The position numbers and the translations under genes are program-made. The notes beneath the pieces are model-generated. The model was given only the letters and a program-made list of their open reading frames with translations. It was not told the DNA's origin and did no database searches. DNA of 64,000 nucleotides from Akebia trifoliata (taxonomy: Eukaryota > Streptophyta > Magnoliopsida > Ranunculales > Lardizabalaceae), in assembly GCA_017979445.1 (NCBI GenBank), contig CM030711.1, positions 39,300,757 to 39,364,756 of the forward strand, in the 5' to 3' direction. Positions 14,040-26,406 of the stretch are shown piece by piece; positions within the stretch are counted from its first letter, which is position 1; every line of letters begins with the position of its first letter.

Positions 14040-14400
14040 CATGGTTTTTAAATTCGCTATCACGTCTCGTCTTGATCAGCTCAGATATCGAGTTGACTCG
14101 GATAATACGTCTCATCTCACTCGAATTGTCTCGTTCAACATTGACACAATGTTTTTTAACCATTTAAAAAAATTTAAAACTTATGAAAAATTTAAAAATA
14201 ATTCCTATTAAAAAATGAATCCAAAAATTATAAAATTAAAAAAAATTAATTTAAGAATAAAGAAATAGAAGATTGAAGCTTTAACTCGTTTGTCTCGATT
14301 AAACTCAGAGAACATTTTAAAAATCTCGTCCGATACATCCCGTGATTTCAAAATTCGTCCGAAACCGAGACGTATCGGCATCGTGCATGGATGAGACTGA
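14040..14400. repeat. truncated second copy of the catggtttttaaa hAT-like MITE
   Basis: A new terminus, catggtttttaaattcg, begins where the right duplication of the 13.3 kb element ends. The CGTCTCGTCTTG / CTCGGATAATACG words continue to about 14.4 kb, but no matching right terminus is clear, so the copy looks truncated or degenerate. Confidence 0.5.
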
Positions 14401-15632
14401 CGTAACATGTCAAGTCAAACTCTCATTGCGCGTAATGAAACTTTGAACGAGTATTCAAAGAAATAAACTTGTGATGTCGAGCATGAATATCTATTACTCG
14501 TATTAATGATTTAAATATTGCCACGTGGCATATTCTTAAGCAAAACTTAGACTGGATTTGATCAACTTTCATAAAAATAAAAAATAAAAAAATTGCCACG
14601 TGGGATAATCCCAGTAAAAATAGCCCAATTGATGATCCTATCCATTGACTAGGGCTTTTAATGGATGGATCCATTGAGACCTGAAGTTGAATGCATTTCC
14701 ATTATATATAATATAATTAAACGCCCAAATAAAAAAATAAAAAAACGATCATCAATTAGATTTAGATCAATTGTATATAATTCTTTGTTGAATTACATGA
14801 GAATTGGAGTGGCATTAGTAAAAGTTGGTGTGATAATATCATCTCTCTAGATTTAATTCAAAATATAAATTTATAATATTTTTCTTTTCAAATTAATTAT
14901 TATTAAAAACATTTATATCTTATATCCAATAATGGTTGTAAATCACCAATCAGATAGACCAACAACCAACACAGGAGATAATTATTAATGATGAGCACAC
15001 AAGTTTTCCTTTGTATGTATAAAATATAATATATCTAGAAATGCTATCGAAAAGCTATACCTATGATTTCTTCTAGGGAAGAAAAAAAAACACAAAATGC
15101 CGTGTGGCAATTAGAATCCAACCTTCGAATCCGATCAATTCCGACGATGATAGTTGTCGTCGTGAATCACTATTCAAAACATTCGAAGAAACGAGGGTTG
15201 ATGCAATTGATTTACCTGATTTCGAAACTCGATGAGTAATTAGACAGTCCCTTGCCAGAGGAATGAAGGAAGCTCCAATTTCTCTTGGTTTCAGCCTCTC
15301 TATCCACCTACATCCCGTCTGTATATGCCTACGATTGACTTGAATAGGATTCGATGCTCCTATCTTTGTAATAATCCAATGATTCGAATATTTGGCCTTA
15401 TACTATAAAAAAAGATATGATTGGTTGAGCTGTCGGCATATCCCCTTTTAGAACTATTCACTTTTAGAAAAAAATAATCTCTTATGATAACGAAATGCCA
15501 CGTGCCATCAAACCCCAAATCTATAATATAATAATAAGGGGCCAGAAATAATCAATAAGGATTATTTTCTGTGTATCCCATGTGGTGGTGGGACAAATAT
15601 TATTGAGTCAATAGGTTTAGTAAGATTATAAC
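14401..15632. other. intergenic, with a compositionally distinct island at about 15090-15380
   Basis: Mostly AT-rich. About 15090-15380 is less AT-rich, and a + strand frame stays open for about 46 codons around 15095-15235 without a good start. I do not recognise it; it could be a lost exon or a fragment of a repeat. Confidence 0.3.
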
Positions 15633-15860
15633 CATGGTTTTTAAACTCACTATTTCATCTCGTCTCGTCCAGGCCTGATATCAAGTCGTCTCGACTGAGT
15701 TTTTCGATACGTTTGATATATTTCATGAGTCAAATTAAAAAAATGAACGTGAGTCATAAATCTCGGTCAAAAAATGACTTTGTGAGTTGGTCTTGTTCAG
15801 TTCTGAAACCGAGTTAACTCGGGTAATACATCTCGATCTCGGACAAGTTTAAAAACCATG
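15633..15860. mobile_element. short copy of the catggtttttaaa hAT-like MITE
   Basis: A 228 bp segment with inverted ends catggtttttaaactca and gtttaaaaaccatg and the same TCTCGTCTCG interior words as the 13.3 kb copy. The flanking 8-mers agree only partly, so the target duplication has decayed or was never there. Confidence 0.6.
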
Positions 15861-16559
15861 CGTGTGACAGTTTGGGATATTGGTATGAAACTATTGATAT
15901 AAAGGACGATATAAAAGATAAACTCATAGTTTCTATTGACGTCTAGTGATAGACCAGGTGGATATATAATATATATTTATCTTATATAATATAAAATTAA
16001 TATTATTTATTTTTAGAAATTCTTATAGTGATGAAAATGTTACACTTATTTTTGTCTCTCCAATTTTGCAAATATGACATGGACTTTGATTAGCTTTGAA
16101 TGATTGACTATCACTAAAAGAATTTACGGTTAAGGTAGAATGTGGCTTATAATCTGAGTCATGATATATATTAAAACACACCAACTTTACCGACCTAGTA
16201 AGATTGAAGCAATATTAATGAATAAGATGCATAATCAAGATTTGTTATCAGTGTTTTAGCATGGTTAAAAAAATAGTAAGTAGTTGCAAAGGTTTTGACA
16301 TTCTAAACAAAAAAATACATGAAATATAATACACACTTAAATAAGGAACAATTTAATTCCTGCAACTATAAATAGAATTCAGATAGAATAATATATGATT
16401 CTACAAAGAATTTATAGAAATAATTTTAACAAAAAAAAAAAATTGATGAAAGGAAGACACAACACTTTTGAGTTGTCCCCAGTACTTGAGTGCAATCAAA
16501 TCATAAATCTTTAGTGTGTTTTCTTTCTTAACATTGCTACCTGGAAGAGAACAAGTTAT

Positions 16560-16712
16560 ATATGATTCAGTTGATTTTTGGTGAGGATGATCTCCTCGTC
16601 ATAGAGATCATCGTAACAAAAAATCGGCCCAATTCAAAAAATTTAAGCCACATAAGACAAAACATGTTGTGAGACTTTTGTGAGAATAAGGTTGTGTATA
16701 TATATACACCCA
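16560..16712. repeat. half-copy of the GAGGATGATCTC palindromic MITE
   Basis: Contains the hairpin core (ggtgaggatgatctcctcg ... gagatcatcg) and a terminal part ending at a short TA tract (tgtatatatatacaccc). Only one half of the usual double-hairpin structure is present. Confidence 0.5.
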
Positions 16713-16841
16713 ACTTAAATAGTATAGAAAGAGAAAGAAGGATTTAAACATCTAAATTCTTGCTTACCTTGTGTTTTTTTGTATTTACAACTCTTTTTTT
16801 CTGCAACTATATATATAGGCCAATCTTGCCCACCTTGCCTT

Positions 16842-17386
16842 TAGGGCTTCAAATGGGTTGGATACAATCCGGATATGAATATGTCTATATCTATATCCGA
16901 TTTTTTTTTATTTGGATTCATATCCGGATCCAACTTGGATCCTAATAGTTAAAACCATGTCCGAACTATTTTACTTTCATCAAATCCATATCCGAATCCG
17001 ATTTGATTGAATTAATTGATTCGGATCAGTCGAGTTGGATATTGTCAAAACATTCAAGATTTTTTGAAATAAAATTGCTAAATTGTAGTCAAATGGTGAC
17101 TTGAACTCATGACCTTTCCATTTTCAAAAGAAGTTTTGACTACTACATTCAACTAACATTGGTTAATGGAAAATAACTTGAAACTATAAAAATACAATTT
17201 GCAAAGTAATACATCATTTAGATCTTGACAGATGTAGGAATGGATCCGTATCTGACCCGTATTTGACTTAGATCAAAGGACATCAAACCATATTTTAATG
17301 TGGATATACTTGATGGGACCAAACCCACTAAATTCGAATTCGGTGTACTTGGATTTCGGATAAAATATGTTCCATTTTAAGCCCTA
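16842..17386. mobile_element. hAT-type MITE with perfect 8-bp target duplication
   Basis: A 545 bp element with inverted ends tagggcttcaaatgg and ccattttaagcccta, flanked on both sides by CTTGCCTT (16834-16841 and 17387-17394). An exact 8-bp duplication and short TIRs fit a non-autonomous hAT element. The interior is rich in atatccg/cggatat words in both orientations and has no coding capacity. Confidence 0.75.
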
Positions 17387-17394
17387 CTTGCCTT

Positions 17395-18830
17395 CCTTAC
17401 CTTGCCTCAAAGGATTCTTATTTTTATTTTTTTTAAAGTTCATTAATTATTATCAATAGTTTGAATAGTTGATCCATACAAGATATATTTTCATGGATTT
17501 AAATTAAAGTCAAGGCAAAAAACGTGCACAATTAAAATATCAAAAAGATGGAAGACATATTAGATAAAAAATCAAAAAGATGAAATAAAGAAACTAACTG
17601 AAATTCTTCGATATTAGTGTTTGTAATTTTACCTCAAGTTCTTCAAACTTCAAAAAAATTGCAAAAGATAAAATAACCAACCCACACAAATTAGATCCAA
17701 TGTAGGAGGTGTACAATAAAATTACCAACCCACAAAGTCTAATAGAATTATCCAATATTTTTAGAAGAGTGTGGTACTTACACCTCGAGGCACGCGTTGC
17801 AATCAGACTCATTAAAAACACCCCGAGGTGTAAGGTTGAAACATTAGGTTTATACATGTAATCATATCATACCACTTATATAAATTTTACTCATACTTCA
17901 AGAGAAGAGAAGTGATGCATATAACTCATAATTTAAAATAAAGCGGAGCTTGGAGAATGATATTTATTGTATTATTTATCATACCAAAACTCGTAGGAGC
18001 CATAAATACTATAATTACAAGTAATTGCATAATGCATACTTCATCCATCTAGTTGATTTTCAAGTCTTCACTATGAAAATTGATTCAAGTAGACCTGATG
18101 TAAAAAAGTTAAAAAGAAAAATCACATCAATAATATCATCGATCAAGCATTCACTATCACTCATATATTCATAAAAATAATAAAATCAATAAGTGTATAA
18201 TCAAAAGACATTATTGAAACAAGATAATATTTGAGATCTACTATTAGCACATCAAAATTTACTTTTTACCCAATTTCTAAAATTATTCATCACACGACAA
18301 TTAAAGATTACAACACACCATTCAAACATTACAAAAGTTTAGCTCAAATTATTATCTCAAAAACAATGGGTGGAAAGAAAGAGAGAGAGAGAGAGAATCG
18401 ACCCATTAAGGGGATCACAACTTGCACATGTTTCTCTTGCAATATAGATATATAATTCAATAAGATTTGTAGGTCTCGTGGTGGCATTCAGTTAAGGATC
18501 TTTATTTTCTTCAACAAAGTTGAAGTGGCGACTATGCCTTAACTTTGAAAAATACTACTACCAAGTTATATAGGATAGAAGTTTGAGTACTTGCAGATGA
18601 TATGTGTTTCCTACACAAGCAAAATGGTAGTAAATGAGAAAACAATGCTACCAGCAATGTATTTTAAGTTTTATCTACTTTATATTGTTATTTTTTATGT
18701 TAGTGACAGGTAAATGGATAAAAGATCCAACTTTGTATTAACTAAAGTACAATTTGCTCCACTCAACAAGATAGAATAGAAGGAACAAACTCTACAACAA
18801 TCCCATCCACATAAAAGTTGAACCATATAG
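17395..18830. other. intergenic AT-rich sequence with an interspersed repeat
   Basis: No gene recognised. About 18236-18362 shares a diverged repeat with about 33253-33386 (ctactattagcac ... aaacattacaaaagtttagc), in the same orientation. A GA microsatellite lies near 18380-18396. Confidence 0.45.
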
Positions 18831-18835
18831 AAGAA

Positions 18836-19462
18836 GACCACGAGAAAATCGTATTTATCACATCTTGGGATACTTTTTACTGCACGGGTATGCCTTTTAG
18901 TCTAAAAAATGTCGGGACAACCTATAAGTGAGCCATGAGCGCTCTTTTTATGATAATATTTACAAAGAGATGGAGGTCTATGTGGATGATATGATTGCTA
19001 AGTCTGATTTGAAAAAAGACCATCTCGCCAATCTACGCAAAAAATTTTGTCATCTGAGGAAGTTCAGCTTAAGGCTTGATCCTTCAAAATGTGTATTTGA
19101 GACAACTTCAGGAAAGTTGCTAGATTTCATCATAAGTCGAAGAGGTATTGAAGTACATCCAACTAAAGCTAAAGCAATCATTGAAATGCCAGTACCAAAG
19201 ACAGAAACAGAAATACTAGATTTCTTAGGAAATATTTAATACATCAACAAGTTTATTGCACAACTCACATCAATTTGTGAACCTATTTTCAAACTCTTAA
19301 GGAAGAATGAAATAATGACTGTCAGGAAGTATTTGACAAAATCAAGTATTTGTTAAATCCTTCAATCTTAGCTCCCCCTACCCCAAAAAGACCTCTGTTA
19401 ATGTACCTATCAGTACTTGAAACATCTATGGGATGTGTATTGGGGCAGCATAACAGGACATA
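18836..19462 (+). pseudogene. Ty3/gypsy pol relic (reverse transcriptase to start of RNase H)
   Basis: Conceptual translation shows the gypsy RT order: an MPFSLKN motif near 18890, an in-frame stop near 18928, then the catalytic block VYVDDMIAKSD near 18973-19005. These are followed by FETTSGKLLDFIISRRGIEV, a KAKAIIEMPVPK block, a stop near 19237, and an RNase H-like start (LSVLETSMGCVLGQHN) near 19405. Several stops and a short break show it is dead. No LTRs could be paired with it. The long open segment 18928-19239 is only the surviving middle of the RT and not an independent gene. Confidence 0.85.
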
Positions 19463-20509
19463 AAATTAAACGACTTCTATATTGAGATAGATTCCTTCTA
19501 CTAGTACTAAATATTGATTACGAAGTCACGGTAAACACAAGAATCATTAGTAGATCACATGTCATTATAGATAGCATATGATATTGTATATTATAACTTT
19601 TTCCTCATTTTAAAATATTATAATGACTCTTACCTCAATTTCTACGAGATCAAAATTTAAATAATGTTATCATTCAGATATTGAATTATTATTGTTATAA
19701 GTTATAGGTGTTCTTGATAAAATGTTAAGAAAAGTAATTTTTGAATCAGAAGATGATGATGCTGCATTTTGATATCAACTAGTAGTATTATTATGTAAAC
19801 CATACTTAATTTCATAAATGTTAAAAAAATTAAATAATTATTTTTTAATTTTTTATATTTCAACTTTAACATTAAGATCACTAATTAAACTAAAAATAAG
19901 TTTTAAAACCTTAGTTTTAAATCTATAGTCCATAATTGAAGAAAATGTTAAGTTATGTGAAATAATTTTTCTATATTAATTACATTTATAATTTATCTGT
20001 GTAATATTGTTATTATTTAAATTCAAATTTAAAAGTTCTTTAATTTGAGCTAATTGCACACAAAATTCGACGAATGTAACATATTTTTATTCCTATTTTT
20101 TTTTTTTTGTAATTTCAACAAAACTTTGAAAATAATCATAAATATTATATGCATTATCCCAATCATTTTCTTCTAGTTATGTTTCACTACATAGGTTTTT
20201 TAAAAATCTTTTTATTAGATTTTTATAAAGAGCCATGTGTTATAACATATAAGGTAAAATTCCATCGATGTGACGTGTCTAATGATAATCTCGCAGGTGG
20301 TAAGTCAAATAATACATAATATTCATCAAATCATTTTTATTTAGTATGTGATATTCTTATAGTATTAATAATTTCTCTAATATTTTTAAAAATATTATTT
20401 ATACATTAAATAGTATCTTGTATTATTAAATTTAAAATATATGCCGCACAACGAATATGTAATAATTCTTTTAGATTTAGTTCATCAAATAAAATATTTT
20501 AAAGGTAAG
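19463..20509. other. AT-rich intergenic, nothing recognised
   Basis: Long A/T runs and no conserved coding frame; possibly the decayed body of the neighbouring gypsy relic. Confidence 0.4.
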
Positions 20510-23487
20510 TGTGGCGTCCCTTGAAACACTAACACAAATCCCATGTCAAATCTCAAGGTATCGATGGCACCTCGAAACTTCAACATGATTTCTTTAGTTT
20601 ATGTTAAAATTTCAAGGTACTCAAAAACCTGTTAAAGCAAAATGCACAATATCCTACATATGTATGTATACAAAATGGAAATAACAACGAAAATTTGTAT
20701 ACACTAACAACATAGGATAGATCAGAGTTTGGAAGAAGTAACTATATAAGATTTACAAAATATCCTCTCACTAACATAGTCTTAACACTCAACCCCAAAA
20801 TCTATAATATAACGTGAACAGATTGATGTGGCTAATAGGTATAACCCAATTGCTCCCTAGGTAATGAACTTTAGTCGACTATTTGACCTACCAGAAGATC
20901 CTCACTCGCTAACTCATTACTCGTTTCGACAATTACAAGGTCTAAAATTAAAAAAATGGAAAAGAAATGATAAGTAACAATGGTTATCCGGTAGGTAAAC
21001 AAATATTTCCTACTAATAACCCTCCTAACATGAACAAGTAAGCATTCTTAATCATTTTAATACATACAAAGTTTTACAAAATAATTCACGATTAACTGGT
21101 ACATATAACTAGGGATAAACAACTAAATATTTAAAATTCACATTATATCAATTAACAATACTTATATTATAATATTTTCTATTTATACAATCTTAATTGA
21201 TAAAATTGAAATAACAAACATGTTTTTCATTTTATAAGTCAACATAATACAATAAATACATAATATACAATGGTAGAGTATTGGAATTAAAGAGTTAGGA
21301 TTCTACGACTTGATAATTCCTAGTCAGGACAAGATTTTCTAATGATTCATGGGTATGGAATTACACTGTTAATTCTTGATTATGTGGCTGATCACTACAA
21401 CTTATCACATTTGGGTGACCATTTATTCGACTCAGGTTGATCGTTGACCTGATCGTAAGCAATGAGTCTATTTTCAACGTGTCAAGACGTTTGACCACTC
21501 TGGACTATTAGTGATCACTAACTAGCCATCTTCGTCTAAGCCTATTAGGCGTGCATGTGATTTCTACCGTACATTCTCATTTGTATACAATCACCTTTAC
21601 ATTACAAGTTCATTGAAAAGGATATAACTGAATAAATCCTGAATTTCAGTTGTGATTCCATTCTCATACGCGTCCTTACCACGTATGAGCTTGTTTTTTC
21701 TTACTATACATCATAGGATAATATATTACTTTAGATGATATGACAAACTATTTCTTCAGGCATTCACAAACTTTTTAACAGTTCATAAAATATATTTTTA
21801 TATATATATATATATAACGAATAAGAAATTAACATTACAGAGTTGAGAAGGGATATCGAATTTTCTACGATACAATTATAGTAATCTAGAAGAGTGCATC
21901 GCGCTAAGATAAAATAAATAAAACATGCAAGTCACCTCATGATAACAGAAAGTAACTCAATCCTGAATATCCGTTTATCAACCCACACATGACACAATAA
22001 TGTCAAATGAAAACATCACCTCTCAGGTGTGATTCTGACACTTTACCGTTTCATCTCTTATTCCTCTTTTTCTAGTATTTGCATTTTTTGACTTTTTGAA
22101 CACAACTTCCTTTATGATATTTATCAACTCAATATATGTTCATTAAATATTAAATCATGTTCTAAACTTTGAAATTCATTTTAATCATTCAAACTGAAAA
22201 ATAACCAAAAATGTAGTCAAAATGAGGTCTTAGTAGAGACATGAAACCAAACTGTTGTCGATCATTACAATATTTTAAAATAGAGTCTGGCGGTGGTAGG
22301 ACCATTTTCTAGAGGTGGCACTACCAGTGCTGTCGACAGCACTAAACAGATTGTTTGAAAACTAGATTTTCGTCCAATATTTGAGATCTTCATCGATTCT
22401 TCGATATACTATCCCCACTCACATATCAATTGTTAAAAATAAAATGAAACACACATCAAACACGTATGTTTCGCATAAATTTAAAATCAAAGAAGAAAAA
22501 TCTACGTTTTAAAATACATCACAAGTTCGATAAAAATTATAAATGCAATTTTCAAAATCTACTATTACCAATAATAATTGTAAGTCCCCTACCAAAATTG
22601 TGATTACTGAAAATGAAGAAACAACATGGAATTCAAGCTGCACAGCATGAGAATCAAGGTGATTGGTGCAAAAATCAAGGTTAGATGTGATTGATGTGCA
22701 AAAAAATTCGATAGTTTACGAAGATTTTGATGACGACGTTCTTTTTCCCTTCTACAAAGGAGGATGAATATGTCGTTAAATAGATAAAGTCTCTAGTGAA
22801 AAATGTTAAAACCCACTCAAGGGTGTGGTTGGTTTTTGATGGATAATGGAGAAAAATAAGAGAGTCAAAAATCTAATACGGTGAAGTTATAAAGCTCATC
22901 GATGTTGACAAGTTTTTTTTCTTTGTTAATGATCAACGAGGTCTTGTTTGCAATGGATTTTGATACAAAGAGGGTTGAAACCCTTGGTTTTCAAATTGTC
23001 TAAATCGATCGGTTGGTAACGAGTTCGAGTAAATAATGAGAATAAAAGAAAAGACTTATTTTTTTATATAAAGAATAAGTGGGACGATATCGATATTTCC
23101 TAACTTGTTTCTATTGTTGGAGGTTGTTTGAATTTTCGGGCTCAGAATTGAATGAATACTCTGTTCTTTATAATTTTTCATTGTGGAGCAAATGGTGTAA
23201 TCAGATTTTACCAATTCTCATTTTAACAAAAATTCATCTTTTTAGGTTCCGCTCAATACTAAAATTGATGATTTTGTAACTTTTCTGCTCGAACTTGAAT
23301 TTGAGCATGCTTAAAGGTTAAAGTATGTTTTTTCATCTTTTTGAATGCAAGGTAAGATTAGGTTTCATCAAAAGTTAACAAAAAAATTTTTTTTGAAAGT
23401 TTTACCCTAAGTCCCACTTTTAGAATTTTCTTAAAATTTTATTATTTGATTTTTCTTGAGATATGAATTAAAACTCGAGGTATTACA
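20510..23487. repeat. possible long LTR (Tekay/Del-like) or solo LTR
   Basis: The segment begins tgtggcgtccc and ends gaggtattaca, resembling the TG...CA ends of long chromovirus LTRs, and it carries no coding frame over about 3 kb. The five bases on each side (gtaag and ttccc) do not match, so the call rests on the ends alone. A run of ten C follows the right end. Confidence 0.3.
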
Positions 23488-25953
23488 TTCCCCCCCCCCC
23501 TGAATTTTTTTTTGAAAATTTTGAATTTTCAATCCTAGTTTGGTCTAGGGTTCAGTCTAGTCTGAGGGTAAAATCAAATTCAAACCGATTTTTATTGGGT
23601 TAGGTTCAGCCTGATTTTTCTCCGGGCTTTGGGTCACAAGTAAAATATACATCCCTAGCCCTCTTTTTTCCTCCTTTATTCTTTTTTGTTTTCCCCAAAA
23701 TTTTCTTTGTCTTCAATCCTCTTTAAGTTTCAAATTTTTTTAATGTTGGGGCTGCGGCTTATTTTTATAGGGTGAAGAGGTAGAGACCATGAGGGACTTT
23801 ATCTTTAGTAGATTCTATCTCCAACGATTTTTCTTTTATAAAATGATCGTTGCAACTTTTGTAGATGGTAGAAATGTAAGATTGAACAAATATTAGAATA
23901 AAACTTGGGTAAGTAGGACTCATTCCACAAGGACAATCGTGATTTAAATGTTCATTCAAATTGAAAACCAAAACAAAATTTGAAAATAGATTCTTTAAAA
24001 CAAAATAGAAAATTGCAACTAAACAATAAACTAAAATTGAAACAAGAAATTAGAGATTGAAAATTATGTAAAAGGGCTTAGAGAGTTCAAATCAACCCTT
24101 ACAAGTCATCATTATTGCTGAATAATTATAATTTTAACTCAATCCACATAACAAGTCATTGCTAGTGGATCGAAAAATAAATCGATAAAAAAATGATTGT
24201 AACCAAACAATAGTCATGTGAATCCTGAACTTAGAAGAGATTATTCGATTTATATCTCAATTCATCATAGATGATGATTATTCTTGAACTTATCTAAGTA
24301 ATAATCATCAAAGCTTAAATTAGAGGTACAAATTGGATGATCTCATCTTAAGAGGCTTCACAATATTACAATTTAAAGTAAAGATATAGAATTAGAACAA
24401 CAATATTAAGATAAACTTGCTTCGGCATCATTAATCTCTTTAAGGAGAGTCTAGCCGATTATCACAAGGAGCAAATTGCAGCAATAGTAAACAAGTAAAA
24501 TGTGGTAGAGAAGAAGATGAAGATAATTATGTTGCACTTTGATTCCTCTCTAATGATCTTACCAAAAAACTACAACTAAAACTAAAAAAGATGAAAGAAA
24601 TACTTTTGATGCTCTCACTATAATCAAGAACTCTCTCTCTAAAAGAAAAATCAAAAGAATCACAGAGAATTTTAGGAAGAAGAAAAGGGATCCAAAGATG
24701 GACTAAGTGGGACTCAACAGCCTCATTCTTTTAGGGCAACCCCTCAATTTATAGCCTTTTTAATTGGATTGTTGGGTCAGGTTCTTGTTTGATTCGTTTC
24801 GAAAAGAGCCTTCTGTTACAATGGTCAAAACGTCTAGAATATTCAGTTCGAATCTCGAGAACTAATTCTTTGAGATTTTTGCAAAGCACTAAGGGCTTAC
24901 CGTCGGGGTGATGGAATTTTGACGATTGCTTCGAGATTTGGTTGGATGCTTCTTTCGACTTGTACATTGTAACAAAAATATTTGCCTTCAAATTTTGTCT
25001 TTTTACTTGTAAATAGTAAGAAAAATTATTAGTTTTGATAATTTGACAAATTAATGCAATTTATGTTTATTTGAGATAAATAGCAATTAAGTGTCGATAA
25101 ACCTTGTGTAATTACGGTCCCAAAAATAACTTTATGGGACCTTATCATAAAATCCATCGTATGATGGGATCTTTTGTGGAGAGTCATCTTTTTTATTCTC
25201 TTTTTTTATCGAACCTAACTTTGAAAGTATTAATCGAACTTAATGGAGTAATGATCTTACACTTTTCACCCCTCTCATGTTATATCATTCTGGATGCATC
25301 TTGTCCATTGGATTGATTCAATTCACAATTATTTGGTAATTCAGGATTTTTTTTCATTTTAAAATTCAATATTTAATCATCAAGGGTTTAATTGAATAGG
25401 TTTGTTGTAATTTTTGGGGTTAATTCGTTGTTCAATCGGTTAAGATATTTTTTAGCTTAATAAAAAAAATTAACTTGCTAAGGCTAACTTCAATTTGTGC
25501 ATTTGTTAAAATTAGTTTGATTTTTTTAATTGATTGGGGTTGGGTAGGAATTAAAGGGAAATTTATATAGCTTGGTTAAAATTAATAAGATCGATTGGTT
25601 GATATTTGAATTTGATCGATGGTAGATCTGAGAATCGATTTCAATTTAAGTTAATTTGGGTTGATTTTGAATTTCAATGATTTTGTTATTTTTAAGTTGG
25701 ATTGATTTTAAATTGATTGGGCGATTATAAAGATCGATCGAAGGCTTATATTTGATTTATAATTTAACTTTCGGATTTTCAAACAAGGTTTAAGTCTCAC
25801 CATTTTTGTGATCGCATGTTATTATTTTATGTGACTTCTCTATTATTTCATGTGATCAAGAGAATCGTTATTTCATGTAGAAAATTTAGTTATTTTCCTA
25901 ACGGGGTCACGAAATTTTATTGATTTGTGTGAATATTATCAAAAGATTATTTT
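23488..25953. other. intergenic, probably retroelement-derived, no gene seen
   Basis: About 23.8-25.0 kb has uneven composition and short antisense ORFs but no domain that I recognise. A motif similar to retroelement leader sequence (cttgggtaagtaggactc) lies near 23905. Confidence 0.3.
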
Positions 25954-25964
25954 TGGTATCAGAG
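25954..25964 (+). other. primer-binding-site-like motif of an LTR retroelement
   Basis: TGGTATCAGAG matches the usual plant retroelement primer site complementary to the 3' end of initiator tRNA-Met. No intact LTR end directly precedes it and no gag follows, so it marks a decayed element. Confidence 0.35.
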
Positions 25965-26149
25965 TTAGGTGTTCCTAGCAAAATAAAGTTTTTATGTGAT
26001 AATCGAATGTCAAGGGTATTTTGGTCATTTTGTCAATTTATGTGAAAATTGGTAAGAGATTTCTTTTGGTCCCAATGTGATTATTTCTAAGTTTTTGTGT
26101 TATATTTTTCTAACATTGCGGAGTTTCTAGATCATCGTGTAACGGCCCT

Positions 26150-26406
26150 AAGCATGCGTATTTGCTAAGTCGAGTATAAATTTACGGTAATCTCAATCAT
26201 AAGTAATTTCTACGTTAAGCATTCCAATAAGAGAGAGAATGAAACAGAAAATGATGGGCACTCTGAGGACGAGGAAGTAATTGGATAAACAAGGCCTCTC
26301 ACAATCATTCGGCTCATCGCATATATTCTGTACTCATCATTAGTGATCCACAACAATTGGGTGACAAATTGTCAGATCATGTAAACACAAAATGGGGTGT
26401 TTACAG
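26150..26406 (+). repeat. LTR-like fragment ends
   Basis: Begins near tgtaacggccctaag and ends aaaatggggtgtttaca, words typical of gypsy LTR borders. Only about 257 bp lie between them, so this is a deleted or composite remnant. Confidence 0.25.

Noticed and set aside
18928..19239. 103-codon frame as a stand-alone gene
   Set aside because: It is the middle of a gypsy reverse transcriptase bounded by in-frame stops, with RT homology on both sides.
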